Assembly: GCF_022829605.1 (NCBI RefSeq)
Contig: NZ_JAKSYD010000296.1
Span: forward strand, 98,250 to 162,249
Length of the DNA: 64,000 nt
Direction: 5' to 3'
DNA from: Methylobacterium sp. E-065
GTDB taxonomy: Bacteria > Pseudomonadota > Alphaproteobacteria > Rhizobiales > Beijerinckiaceae
Part shown: one piece after another, positions 23,861 through 32,337 of the stretch
Numbering within the stretch: the stretch's first letter is position 1
Layout: each line of letters starts with the position of its first letter
The notes under the pieces: generated by a model
What the model was told of the DNA's origin: nothing
The model's database searches: none
What the model saw: the letters and a program-made list of their open reading frames with translations, nothing else
Translations under genes and position numbers: made by a program

Positions 23861-25549
23861 TCACGTTGCCCGCACCACCACCTCGACCAGATTGGCGCCC
23901 CCCGACCGGATCCCCGCCTCGATCGCCGGGGCGATGTCGGCGGCCCGCGTCACCCGCCGGGCCGGCACCCCCATTGAGGCGGCGAGTGCCGGGAAGTCGA
24001 TGCGCGGGTCGGTGAGGTCCATGGCGATGAAGCGGTTGGCGCGCACCGAGGCGTAGTGCGCCTGGCCCTTCATGAAGGTCTTGAGGATGTTGTACTCAGC
24101 GTTGTTGATCACCACGAAGGTGACCGGCAGCTTTTCGTGTGCGGCGGTCCAGAGCGCCTGGGGCGAGTACATCGCGGCCCCATCCCCCACCACGCAGACC
24201 ACCGGCGCGCGATCGAGCCCTAGGGAAAACCCGACCGCGGCCGGCATGCCCCAGCCGAGCACGCCGCCGCGCATCGCCGCGTATTGATGGGCCGAGGAGC
24301 TGTCGAGGAAAGTGCGCAGGTGGGTCAGCGTCGCGGGGGCCTCGTCCACGATGGTGGTCTCGGCCCCGACCGCGCGGGCGACCTCCCGGGCGGCGACCAG
24401 CGGCGCGATCACCGGATCCTCGAAGGCCGCATCCGCCGCGGCGGCGAGCTTGGCCCGGCGCTCGGCCCGGGCGGTCACGGCCTGGGCGCGTAGATCCGCA
24501 AAAACCTCGTCCCGGTCGGCGAGGCGAGGCCTTAGCAGCGGCAGCAGGGCGTCGAGCGACGCGCGGATGTCGCCCACCGTCGACAGGCCGGTGGCGTAGG
24601 TGCGCCCAAGGTCGCGCACATCCGCCGAGAGCTGAAACACCTGCACCCCAGGCGGCACCGCCGAGACCTCCGAGTAGAGTACGGTGATCAGCGACTTGCC
24701 GCCGAGCGCGAACACCGCGTCGTAGCGCCCGAGGATCTCCGCGATGGCATCCGCCCGGGTCGGCAGGTTGCCGGCCCAGAGGGGGTGCGCGGTGGGGAAG
24801 GGGATGTGGGCCGGCCAGGACGAGCCGTAGACCGGCGCCGCCAGCAGGTCGGCCAGCGCCACCATCTGGGCCGAGGCGTCCGAGGCCTCGATCTCGTCGC
24901 CCGCGATCAGGGCGAGGCGGCCCGGGGCGATCGCGGCGAGTTTGTCCGCCAAGCGGTCGAGGGAGCCCGCCACCGCCCGCTGGTCGATGGTCGAGGTCTC
25001 GCCCGCCGGGACCGTGCTCATCGCCTCCATCACGTCCATGGGCAGCGATAGGAAGACCGGGCCGGACGGGGCTGCCCCTGCATCGTGAAAAGCCCGGCGC
25101 AGCAGGATCGGGATCTGGTCCGGGCTCGTCACCTCGCGCGCCCATTTCATCACCGGGTCGGCGATGGCCACGAGATCGCCCATCAGGAGCGGGTCGGTCA
25201 GCGCGTGGCGCAGGTCCTGCTGTCCGGCGGTGACCACCAGCGGCGTACCGGAGACCTGGGAATTCACCAGCCCGCCCATGGCGTGGCCGAGGCCGCCCGC
25301 CGTGTGCAGATTGAGGAAAGCGGGGCGCCGCGCGCCCTGCGCATAGCCGTCCGCCATGGCGACCGCGGTCGCCTCCTGCAGGGCGAGGATGTAGGCGATG
25401 TCGGGCGCCTCGGTGAGCGCGTCGATCAGCGGCAATTCGGTGGTGCCGGGATTGCCGAAGATGTAGCGCACCCCCTCCGAGCGCAGCACCTCCACCAGGA
25501 GGTCGGCGCCCCGGCGGCGGCCCGCTGCCTCGACGGTCTCGATCGTCAT
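23861..25549 (-). CDS. Thiamine pyrophosphate enzyme, benzoylformate decarboxylase-like
   Basis: This 562-residue ThDP-dependent decarboxylase of the BFD/acetolactate synthase superfamily has the activating glutamate E59 (LALQEATAVAMADGYAQ) and a histidine at H82 in LHTAGGLGHAMG, equivalent to the His70 region of benzoylformate decarboxylase. The ThDP/Mg motif begins GDGAAMYSPQ and ends VVINNAEYN. These support a 2-oxo-acid decarboxylase acting on an aromatic or branched substrate and not acetolactate synthase, which lacks that histidine arrangement. It is divergent from the acyl-CoA dehydrogenase-like gene; a shared pathway is possible but unproven. Confidence 0.85.
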   Translation of the reverse strand: MTIETVEAAGRRRGADLLVEVLRSEGVRYIFGNPGTTELPLIDALTEAPDIAYILALQEATAVAMADGYAQGARRPAFLNLHTAGGLGHAMGGLVNSQVSGTPLVVTAGQQDLRHALTDPLLMGDLVAIADPVMKWAREVTSPDQIPILLRRAFHDAGAAPSGPVFLSLPMDVMEAMSTVPAGETSTIDQRAVAGSLDRLADKLAAIAPGRLALIAGDEIEASDASAQMVALADLLAAPVYGSSWPAHIPFPTAHPLWAGNLPTRADAIAEILGRYDAVFALGGKSLITVLYSEVSAVPPGVQVFQLSADVRDLGRTYATGLSTVGDIRASLDALLPLLRPRLADRDEVFADLRAQAVTARAERRAKLAAAADAAFEDPVIAPLVAAREVARAVGAETTIVDEAPATLTHLRTFLDSSSAHQYAAMRGGVLGWGMPAAVGFSLGLDRAPVVCVVGDGAAMYSPQALWTAAHEKLPVTFVVINNAEYNILKTFMKGQAHYASVRANRFIAMDLTDPRIDFPALAASMGVPARRVTRAADIAPAIEAGIRSGGANLVEVVVRAT

Positions 25550-25783
25550 GTCTGGCCCCCAGTCGAATCGGCCCGGAGGCTAGACCATGGGCACCCCAGG
25601 ACAAGCCCCGGCGGCAGCCTGGCACCAGCCTGCGCCAAGGCTCATCGAGGGGGTCAATGCGCGGCTCTTCGTCGGCTTGCGCCCCCTTCGGTCGCATGGT
25701 GCAACGACTCACGAACCCGTGATCCCGGGTCTTCCCGGGGTCGCAAGGTCCCGCCGGCCGATGCGGCCCGTTGGAAGGACACC

Positions 25784-26932
25784 ATGGACCAGCGGACACC
25801 GTCCGATCTGTGCCGCGACGCCGAGGCCGCGGCGCGCGTGATCTCCCTGTCGGCGGCGCGGCGTGCCGCGGGCCAGGATCGCGACGATGGGTTCCCGCAC
25901 GCGGATGTCGCCGACCTCGCCCGCCTGGGCCTGCTCGCCGCGCCGGTCCCGGTGGCTTTGGGCGGGGCGGGTCTCGGCGCGGAGCCGGGCGCCGGGACGC
26001 TGGCCGAGGTGCTGCGCCTCGTCGGCTCCGGCAGCCTGGCGCTCGGACGGCTCTACGAGGGCCACGTCAACGCCCTCCAGCTCATCGCCCAGTACGGCGA
26101 GGCCGGCCAGCGCGCGCGCCTGTTCGCCGATGCCTGCACGGGCCACCTGTTCGGCGTCTGGAACACCGAGCCGGCCGGGGCGGGCCTCGCCCTGGAGACC
26201 GACGAGGATGGCCTATCCTTGAGCGGCGCGAAATCCTTCGCCTCGGGCGCGGGCTTCGTGACCCGCGCCCTGGTCACGGCGCCCTGTCCGCGCGGGGGCG
26301 GGACCCTGATGCTGGTGGTGCCGCTGGAGCCGGGCACCCGGGCCGCCCTTTCGGCGTGGCGGGCGCAGGGCATGCGGGCCTCGGCCACCGGAACCCTCGA
26401 TTTCGGCGGGATCGCCCTCTCGGACGACGCCATCCTCGGACACGCGGACGACTATTTCCGCCAGCCGGCCTTCTCGGGAGGCGCGTGGCGGTTCCTGGCG
26501 GTGCAGCTCGGCGGCATCGAGGCCGTGTTCGATGCGTGGCGGGCCCATCTCGTGCGCCTCGGGCGCGGGGCCGATCCCCATCAGCTCGCGCGGCTGGGCG
26601 AGGGCGCCATCGCGGTCGAAGGGGCGCGGCACTGGGTGGCGCGGGCGGCGGATCTGGCCACCGGCGGGACGCTGCCGGCCGCCCGCGTCGTCGCCTTCGT
26701 CAACCTCGCCCGGCTCGCGGTGGAGAAGGCCGGGCTCGACGTGCTGCAGCTCGCCCAGCGCTCCGTCGGCCTGCCGGGCTTCCTGCACGGACATCCCCTG
26801 GAGCAGCTCTCCCGCGACCTCGCCACCTATCTGCGCCAGCCGGGGCCCGATCGGGCGCTCACCGGGGCGGCGGCGGAGATCCTGGCGGCCGGGGAGGGGG
26901 TGGCCTACCTGTGGGACGGGGAGGCCGCGTGA
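25784..26932 (+). CDS. Acyl-CoA dehydrogenase-like flavoprotein
   Basis: This 382-residue protein has the three-domain acyl-CoA dehydrogenase plan: an N-terminal helical domain (FPHADVADLARLGLLAAPVP), a middle beta domain (FGVWNTEPAGAGLALE, LSGAKSFASGAGFV) and a C-terminal helical domain (QRSVGLPGFLHGHPLEQL). It should bind FAD and oxidise a C-C bond, but the substrate and the catalytic base cannot be assigned with certainty. GGAAGGA precedes ATG 25784. Its stop overlaps the start of a cytochrome b561 gene (GTGA), suggesting that electrons may go directly to a membrane haem protein and not to ETF. The open frame upstream to 25085 is antisense to the decarboxylase gene and is not coding. Confidence 0.8.
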   Translation: MDQRTPSDLCRDAEAAARVISLSAARRAAGQDRDDGFPHADVADLARLGLLAAPVPVALGGAGLGAEPGAGTLAEVLRLVGSGSLALGRLYEGHVNALQLIAQYGEAGQRARLFADACTGHLFGVWNTEPAGAGLALETDEDGLSLSGAKSFASGAGFVTRALVTAPCPRGGGTLMLVVPLEPGTRAALSAWRAQGMRASATGTLDFGGIALSDDAILGHADDYFRQPAFSGGAWRFLAVQLGGIEAVFDAWRAHLVRLGRGADPHQLARLGEGAIAVEGARHWVARAADLATGGTLPAARVVAFVNLARLAVEKAGLDVLQLAQRSVGLPGFLHGHPLEQLSRDLATYLRQPGPDRALTGAAAEILAAGEGVAYLWDGEAA

Positions 26933-27522
26933 ACCGGATCCCGGGTGCGGCGGTGGCCTCCGACTGCCTCGAACCGGCGCGGGCCGTCTGGCGCGATGCG
27001 CCGCAGCGCTACGGCCGCGTCAGCCGCGGCTTCCACTGGCTGATGGCGGCTTTGTTCGCGTGGCAGTTCGCGGGAGCGCTGCTCTATGTCGGCCTCGGCG
27101 ACACGGCGGTGACGCGCCTCGTCGGCGGAAGCCACTTCACCCTGGGGGCGACGTTGTTCGCGCTCGCGCTGCTGCGCGGCGCCTGGGGGCTCGCCAACCT
27201 CCCGCGCCGCCCGCCGCATCGGGGCCGCCTGGGCCGCGCCGCGGTGGCGGGCCATGCCGTGATCTACGCGCTGATGATCCTCGTGCCGGGCCTTGCGCTG
27301 CTGCGCCAGTACGGATCGGGCAAGCCGTTCACGCCCTACGGCATCCCGCTCATGCCGGGCCGGGACGACAAGATCGCCTGGATGGTGGCGCCGGGCGACC
27401 TGCTGCATCACTGGCTGGCCTTCCTCCTGCTGGCGATCCTGGTCGGCCACGTCGCCATGGCGGTGCTGCACCGTGCCCTCTGGAAGGACGACGTGCTGGC
27501 ACGGATGGCCGGTCGTTCCTGA
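26929..27522 (+). CDS. Cytochrome b561 (CybB-type)
   Basis: This 197-residue inner-membrane dihaem cytochrome b has four membrane spans. The usual haem-ligand histidines are in GFHWLM (TM1), GGSHFTLG, AGHAVIYAL (TM2-3) and HHWLAFLLLAILVGHVAM (TM4). Family members pass electrons to or from the quinone pool. GTG 26929 overlaps the stop of the acyl-CoA dehydrogenase-like gene, which is a strong sign of joint function. The N-terminal 30 residues are cytoplasmic and contain ERYGRV-type pre-TM sequence. Confidence 0.87.
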   Translation: MNRIPGAAVASDCLEPARAVWRDAPQRYGRVSRGFHWLMAALFAWQFAGALLYVGLGDTAVTRLVGGSHFTLGATLFALALLRGAWGLANLPRRPPHRGRLGRAAVAGHAVIYALMILVPGLALLRQYGSGKPFTPYGIPLMPGRDDKIAWMVAPGDLLHHWLAFLLLAILVGHVAMAVLHRALWKDDVLARMAGRS

Positions 27523-27606
27523 GAAGGCTGCCGTCCGGCAGCCCCGGGATTGGCGACGCATTTGCATCGCATCGTCCGTCAACCCGGGTTGTCGAGGAGG
27601 CGGACG

Positions 27607-28101
27607 ATGCGTTCGGTCTTGGCTCTGATGCTGGCGACGTTCGCACCGGCCGCGGTTCAGGCTGCCTGCGTGCCGGTGCCGATGCCCGAGACATCAACCG
27701 AGCTTAGAAGCTCCTTCGGCACACGGATGCAGCAACTCGGAGCCGGGGACTGGAGCTTCGCGATCGAGACACCGCGCGGGACGATGTATCACTCCCGTTC
27801 GACCCTGGTTCGGTTCTTCACCAAGGAGGCGGGCGACCGGATCGAGGAAGCCGGCCTTCTTCTGCCCCCCGAGGGCACGACGGCCGACGCCGCCCGGATG
27901 GAGGCCGCGGCGACCTTCCTCGGCGCGCATATCTCCGGATCGTCCGAAAGCAACCTGCAGTCCCGCGTCATCCGCGCGATCGCCGTCACGCGCAGGGATG
28001 GAACCGGCCAGGCCGTGCGTGAGGACGACACCGTGCTGATGTTCTCCAGTCCCGAGCCGGGCGCCGTCGCGCTGGTCGCCGGCCGCATGCGCTGCCGGTG
28101 A
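27607..28101 (+). CDS. Secreted hypothetical protein
   Basis: This 164-residue protein has a clear signal peptide (MRSVLALMLATFAPAAVQA, cleavage before ACVPVP). The mature part is a small mixed alpha/beta domain without a recognised family; two cysteines (one at the mature start, one in the last residues, GRMRCR) may form a disulfide. GAGGAGG lies before the ATG at 27607. It is probably periplasmic. No neighbour suggests its role. Confidence 0.7.
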   Translation: MRSVLALMLATFAPAAVQAACVPVPMPETSTELRSSFGTRMQQLGAGDWSFAIETPRGTMYHSRSTLVRFFTKEAGDRIEEAGLLLPPEGTTADAARMEAAATFLGAHISGSSESNLQSRVIRAIAVTRRDGTGQAVREDDTVLMFSSPEPGAVALVAGRMRCR

Positions 28102-28242
28102 GGCTGCTTCAACCACGTGCCCCGCGCAACCGGGCGGGCCTCCGATCGGTGCAGAGCTGGCCGGAACCGCCGCGTGTCCGGCATGCGGACCGGTTCTCGG
28201 GGCCCGGCGCGCCCAGCCCCCGCCCGTGCGCGCGCCTGTCCC

Positions 28243-28935
28243 TCATGCGGCCTTGGCGGGCAGCCGGAACAGGTCGATGAAAGAGCGCGCCAGATCGGCG
28301 TCCCCCGCGAAGGCGAGCGTGCCGCCAGCGCCGTCCCGGGCCAGGGGCGCCTTGCCGTAGATCGTGCGGCGCATCGCCATCGTATCACCCGTGAAGGCGA
28401 GGTCGGGCGCCGCCACGACGCCCCGGCTCACGTGGATCTCGCCATCGCGCACAGCCGCGACGAAGTCCTCGCCGGGAAAGTGGAAGGCGACCGACACCGG
28501 CAACGCCATGGCCGGCGCGCGTTCGACCAGGGCCTGGAGCGACATCATCGCGGAGGCGGCCGACATGAACAGGCTCGGATCATGCCGGGGCGAGCGCGCG
28601 GCCCAGCGGCCCATGGCCCGCATCAGCGGCGCGGCTTCGTGGCCCCACGTCGTCAGATCGTAGACCTGCACGTTGGCGGGGGACGGCAGGCGGTAATGTC
28701 GGACGATGCCTACGGCTTCCAGGCTGTCCAGGCGCTGCGTCAGGACGTTGGCGCTGATGCCCGGGAGGTTCACCCGGATCTCGCCGAAGCGCCGGGGGCC
28801 GAAGACCAGCTCGCGCATGATCAGCAGCGACCAGCGCTCGCCGATGAACTCCAGGGCCAGCGCGGTGCCGCAGGCATCGTCGTAACGACGCCCGCGCGTC
28901 CTGGGTACCTCGATAGTTATTTTTTCTGACTGCAT
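28243..28935 (-). CDS. HxlR-family regulator with SCP2-like C-terminal domain
   Basis: This 230-residue protein has an HxlR winged helix (about 15-110: FIGERWSLLIMRELVFGPRRFGEI, then NVLTQRLDSLEAVGIV) followed by a sterol-carrier-protein-2-like domain (about 130-228: SVAFHFPGEDFVAAVRDGEI, APDLAFTGDTMAMRRTIYG). The second domain may bind a hydrophobic ligand that controls DNA binding, as inferred for similar fusions. It is divergent from the VOC/DHFR-like operon at 29035 and is probably its regulator. The 99-base intergenic region contains AT-rich promoter-like sequence (GTTATTTTTTCTG). Confidence 0.88.
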   Translation of the reverse strand: MQSEKITIEVPRTRGRRYDDACGTALALEFIGERWSLLIMRELVFGPRRFGEIRVNLPGISANVLTQRLDSLEAVGIVRHYRLPSPANVQVYDLTTWGHEAAPLMRAMGRWAARSPRHDPSLFMSAASAMMSLQALVERAPAMALPVSVAFHFPGEDFVAAVRDGEIHVSRGVVAAPDLAFTGDTMAMRRTIYGKAPLARDGAGGTLAFAGDADLARSFIDLFRLPAKAA

Positions 28936-29034
28936 GGTTGCTTTCTATAACCGCTCCTGGCAGCCTGGGCAAAGCGGGGCCGGCCGGCGTGCCGCGAAGC
29001 GGCCGAAGCGCCGAGTGTCACGGAGGAGCGCCCG

Positions 29035-29826
29035 ATGCCACCTGCCGAGGGGACGCCCATCTGGTTCGAGCTGAACGCCAGCGATCAGGACGCGGCGCAT
29101 GCCTTCTACGAGGCGGTCGCCGGCTGGCAGGTCCTGCCGTCGCCGATGCCCGAGCATGGCGGCTACCGGATCGCACACGCCGACGGGACGCCGGTCGCCG
29201 GGATCCGGCCGTCGATGCCCGAGGCGCCCGGCCTTCCCGGCTGGGCGGTCTACCTCGCGACCCGCGACGTCGATGCCCTGGCGTCCCGCGTCGTCGAGCT
29301 CGGCGGCCGGATCCCGTTCGGACCGATCGACATCCCCCATGTCGGTCGCTTCGCGATGGTGTGCGATCCGCAAGGGGTGGTCTTCGCCGTGATGAACGCG
29401 GCGCGCCCCGGCGAGAGTCGCGCCTTCGGACCCGTCCCGCTCGGGACGGAGCGGACCCTGGGGCAGGGCGTGTGGATCGAGCTGGCGACGCCGGATCCGG
29501 AGGCGGCGCTGGCGTTCTACGGAACGCTGTTCGGCTGGGAAGTGCTCGGGGCCATGCCGATGGGCGCGATGGGCGCGTACACCTTCATCGGCCGGGGCGA
29601 TCTCCGACCCGGCGCGGTGATGTCGAGCGCGGCCACCGGCGCACCGGCGCGGTGGAACTGGTACGTCCACGTGGCCGACATCGACGCCGCGGTCGCGACG
29701 GTCCGGGCGCGCGGCGGCACGGTGCTGCAGGGCCCCGATCCCATCCCCGGCGGCAGCTACTCGGCCAACATCGCCGATCCGGCGGGCAACCGGATCGGCC
29801 TCGCCGGTCCGCGTCAGGCGGCGTGA
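29035..29826 (+). CDS. Tandem VOC (glyoxalase-fold) protein
   Basis: This 263-residue protein is made of two vicinal-oxygen-chelate domains (about 5-120 and 135-258). Each starts with a beta-alpha-beta unit (PIWFELNASDQDAAHAFYEAV; GVWIELATPDPEAALAFYGTL) and ends with a strand carrying VCDPQGVVFAV or IADPAGNRIGL. Two-domain members of this group are annotated as glyoxalase/bleomycin-resistance-like or as hydroxylase homologues; the substrate is unknown. It begins an operon with a second VOC gene and a DHFR-like gene. Confidence 0.85.
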   Translation: MPPAEGTPIWFELNASDQDAAHAFYEAVAGWQVLPSPMPEHGGYRIAHADGTPVAGIRPSMPEAPGLPGWAVYLATRDVDALASRVVELGGRIPFGPIDIPHVGRFAMVCDPQGVVFAVMNAARPGESRAFGPVPLGTERTLGQGVWIELATPDPEAALAFYGTLFGWEVLGAMPMGAMGAYTFIGRGDLRPGAVMSSAATGAPARWNWYVHVADIDAAVATVRARGGTVLQGPDPIPGGSYSANIADPAGNRIGLAGPRQAA

Positions 29827-29839
29827 CGGGAGACCGGTG

Positions 29840-30379
29840 ATGACAAGCGATAAGCTGACGACCTGCCTGTGGTTCGACCACGGCGAGGCCCGCAGGGCCG
29901 CGGAATTCTACGCTGCCACCTTTCCGGACAGCCATGTCGGCGCGCCGATGAATGCCCCGTCGGATTTTCCCGGCGGATCCGCGGGCGCGGAGTTGACGGT
30001 CGCGTTCACCGTCCTCGGCCGGCCGTTCGTCGGCCTGAACGGCGGCCCCGCCTTCAAGGCCAATCAGGCAGTCAGCTTCATGGTGCTGACGGAGGATCAG
30101 GCGGAGACCGACCGCTACTGGAACGCCCTCGTGGGCGGCGGCGGGGCGGAGAGCCAGTGCGGCTGGTGCACCGACCGCTGGGGCTTCTCCTGGCAGATCA
30201 CGCCACGCGCGCTGCTGCGCGCCAACAGCCATCCCGACAGGGCCGCGGCCCGGCGCGCGTTCGAGGCGATGATGTCCATGCGCAGGATCGACATCGCGCG
30301 GATCGAGGCCGCCGTCCGGGGGGGAATCCGCCGATGCGTAAGATCACCGGCTCCCTCTTCCAGTCGCTCGACGGCGTGA
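29840..30379 (+). CDS. PhnB-like VOC protein
   Basis: This 179-residue protein of the PhnB / 3-demethylubiquinone methyltransferase-like VOC group shows TCLWFDHGEARRAAEFYAATFP, FMVLTEDQAETDRYWNAL and CGWCTDRWGFSWQITPR. It lies 13 bases after the tandem VOC gene. Homologues end near IDIARIEAA; here the frame reads on for about 25 low-complexity residues and overlaps the next gene by 46 bases, just after a run of seven G (near 30317-30324). A one-base error or mutation in that run may have removed the original stop. GGGAGA supports ATG 29840. Confidence 0.82.
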   Translation: MTSDKLTTCLWFDHGEARRAAEFYAATFPDSHVGAPMNAPSDFPGGSAGAELTVAFTVLGRPFVGLNGGPAFKANQAVSFMVLTEDQAETDRYWNALVGGGGAESQCGWCTDRWGFSWQITPRALLRANSHPDRAAARRAFEAMMSMRRIDIARIEAAVRGGIRRCVRSPAPSSSRSTA

Positions 30380-30999
30380 TCCAGGCACCGGGTGGCCCGG
30401 AAGAGGATCAGACCGGATTCACGCAGGGCGGCTGGACCTTCCCGTATTTCGACGCCTCGCTCGACGGACCGATGGGCAAGCTGCTCGGGGGCACATACGA
30501 ATTGCTGCTCGGCCGGCGCACCTACGAGATCTTCGCGGCCTACTGGCCGCATAACGGCGATCAGCCGATCGGCGCGACCTTCAATGCCGTGCGCAAGCAT
30601 GTCGTGACCTCGTCCGACCGGGCGCTCGGCTGGACCAACAGCCAGCGACTGGTCGGGGACCCCGTCGCGGCGGTCACCCGCCTGAAGGAGAGCGATGGCC
30701 CCGACCTCCTCATCCAGGGGAGCAGCATGCTCTATCCGGCGCTGCTTCCGGCGGGTCTCGTCGACCGGATCGTCCTGATCACCTTCCCGGTGATGCTCGG
30801 CCGCGGCAAGCGCTGGTACGCGGACGATCCGTCGGCCGCCCGAACCTGGACGCTGGTCGAGCAGGCGCACTCGCCGAGGGGCGTCCACGTCGCGACCTTC
30901 GCGCGGGACGGCGCGGTCCAGACCGGCAGCTTCGCCACGAAGCCGCCGAGCCCGGACGAGCGCGCGCTCCGCCAGCGCCAAGCGGCCGGCGACTGGTAG
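30334..30999 (+). CDS. Dihydrofolate reductase-family protein (RibD C-terminal fold)
   Basis: This 221-residue protein has the RibD_C/DHFR fold: MRKITGSLFQSLDGVIQAPG at the start, LLLGRRTYEIFAAYW in the middle, LLIQGSSMLYPALLPAGLVDRIVL near the end. It is one of the many DHFR-like reductases of unknown substrate in soil bacteria, and not FolA. It is the third gene of the HxlR-associated operon. ATG 30334 is correct because the domain starts there; it overlaps the extended end of the preceding VOC gene. Confidence 0.85.
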   Translation: MRKITGSLFQSLDGVIQAPGGPEEDQTGFTQGGWTFPYFDASLDGPMGKLLGGTYELLLGRRTYEIFAAYWPHNGDQPIGATFNAVRKHVVTSSDRALGWTNSQRLVGDPVAAVTRLKESDGPDLLIQGSSMLYPALLPAGLVDRIVLITFPVMLGRGKRWYADDPSAARTWTLVEQAHSPRGVHVATFARDGAVQTGSFATKPPSPDERALRQRQAAGDW

Positions 31000-31095
31000 A
31001 CGGTCGGCATCCGGGGCGACATCCGGCCCGGCGTTCCGCCGCCGGAATCCGGCGTGCCCTTCCTGCGAGGGCCGTCGTTCCGACCGCCTGGCCGA

Positions 31096-32337
31096 TCAGG
31101 CGATGCCCGCTATGGCGATGGCGAGGTTCTCGGGGCCGCGGAGGGACGCGCCCGGCCGGTACGGCGGCGGGTCGTCGAGGAGCCGCGGCGCGACGAGGCG
31201 CCGGCAGAGCGCGACGAGGGCGATCTCGGCTTCGATCCGCGCGAGCGGCGCCCCCACGCAGTAATGGAGGCCCCCGCCGAACCCGAAATGCTGGTTGTCC
31301 GGCCGGTCCGGATCGAACCGGTCGGGATGCGCGAACCGCGCCGGGTCGCGGTTTCCGGCGGCGAAGAGCAAGACCACCGACGATCCGGCCGGGATCGTCG
31401 TGCCTGCGACCTCGATGGCGCCGAGGGTCTTGCGGGTGCGGAAATGGACGGGGGGCTCGTAGCGTAGCATCTCCTCGATCACGCGGGGCGCCCGTTCGGG
31501 GTCGGCCTTCAGCTTCTCGAGCTCCTCCGGATGCCGAAGCAGGGTGAGCATGCCGTTGGTGATGAGGTTCACCGTCGTCTCATGGCCCGCGACGAGGAGC
31601 AGGATCGCCGTGGAGATCAGGTCGATATCGCCCATGGCCGGGTTCTTCCGGTCGCCGCGGGCGGCGAGGCCGCTCAGCATGTCGTCGGCCGGATGGCGAC
31701 GCTTCGCGCGGATCAGCCGGCGCATGTAGCCGGAGATCGCGTCGAAGGTCGCGGTGATCTCCCGTCGCCCCGCCTCGTCGTGGCGGGCGTCCGGCTCCAG
31801 CGCCGTCGCGAGGCGGATCGCCCAGGCGTGGAACTGCGCCTCGTCGGCCTCGGGCACGCCCAGAAGCTCGCAGACGACCGCCACCGGCAGCGGATAGGAC
31901 AGATCGTCCACGAGGCACACCCTGTCGCGGCCCCGGCACTTGTCGATCAGGGCGTCGACCAGTGCCGCGACCTTGGCGTGGGAGTCCCGCACCCGGGCGA
32001 TGGTGAATTCCTTCATCACGAACCCGCGCAGGGTGTCGTGATCGGGCGGATCGCGGAAGATCAGGGGACGGTGGGCGTTGACCACCCGGTTCCGGATCGG
32101 GTTGAGGATCCAGTCCTTCAGGGGGTTGCCCGTTCTGGGCCGCCGCGAGGGCGGCAGGTCCTCCGAACTCAACCGGGGATCGAAGATCAGGCTCCTGAGC
32201 GCGGCATGGGTGCTGACGACGTAGCTGCCGTCGGCCTGCCGCGATACGGGCGTCTCGCGCAGGCGTGCGTAGAGGGGATAGGGGTTCGCCCGGTTCCTCG
32301 GATCGAGGACCTGCGCGAACAGCGTCTCGTCAGACAT
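31096..32337 (-). CDS. Cytochrome P450
   Basis: This 413-residue soluble bacterial class I P450 has the I-helix oxygen-activation motif AGHETT, the K-helix ExxR (EEMLRYEP), and the haem-binding loop FGFGGGLHYCVG with ligand C360. All are intact. It is a monooxygenase of unknown substrate. The first eight bases overlap the end of the ferredoxin reductase gene, and a ferredoxin gene precedes that, so the operon encodes a full electron chain from NADH through flavoprotein and iron-sulfur protein to P450. ATG 32337 gives the expected N-terminus (LDPRNRANPYPLYARLRE); upstream sequence is the reductase read in another frame. Confidence 0.94.
   Translation of the reverse strand: MSDETLFAQVLDPRNRANPYPLYARLRETPVSRQADGSYVVSTHAALRSLIFDPRLSSEDLPPSRRPRTGNPLKDWILNPIRNRVVNAHRPLIFRDPPDHDTLRGFVMKEFTIARVRDSHAKVAALVDALIDKCRGRDRVCLVDDLSYPLPVAVVCELLGVPEADEAQFHAWAIRLATALEPDARHDEAGRREITATFDAISGYMRRLIRAKRRHPADDMLSGLAARGDRKNPAMGDIDLISTAILLLVAGHETTVNLITNGMLTLLRHPEELEKLKADPERAPRVIEEMLRYEPPVHFRTRKTLGAIEVAGTTIPAGSSVVLLFAAGNRDPARFAHPDRFDPDRPDNQHFGFGGGLHYCVGAPLARIEAEIALVALCRRLVAPRLLDDPPPYRPGASLRGPENLAIAIAGIA

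Noticed and set aside
25085..25783. Upstream extension of the acyl-CoA dehydrogenase-like gene
   Set aside because: It is antisense to the decarboxylase gene, and a good ribosome-binding sequence supports ATG 25784.
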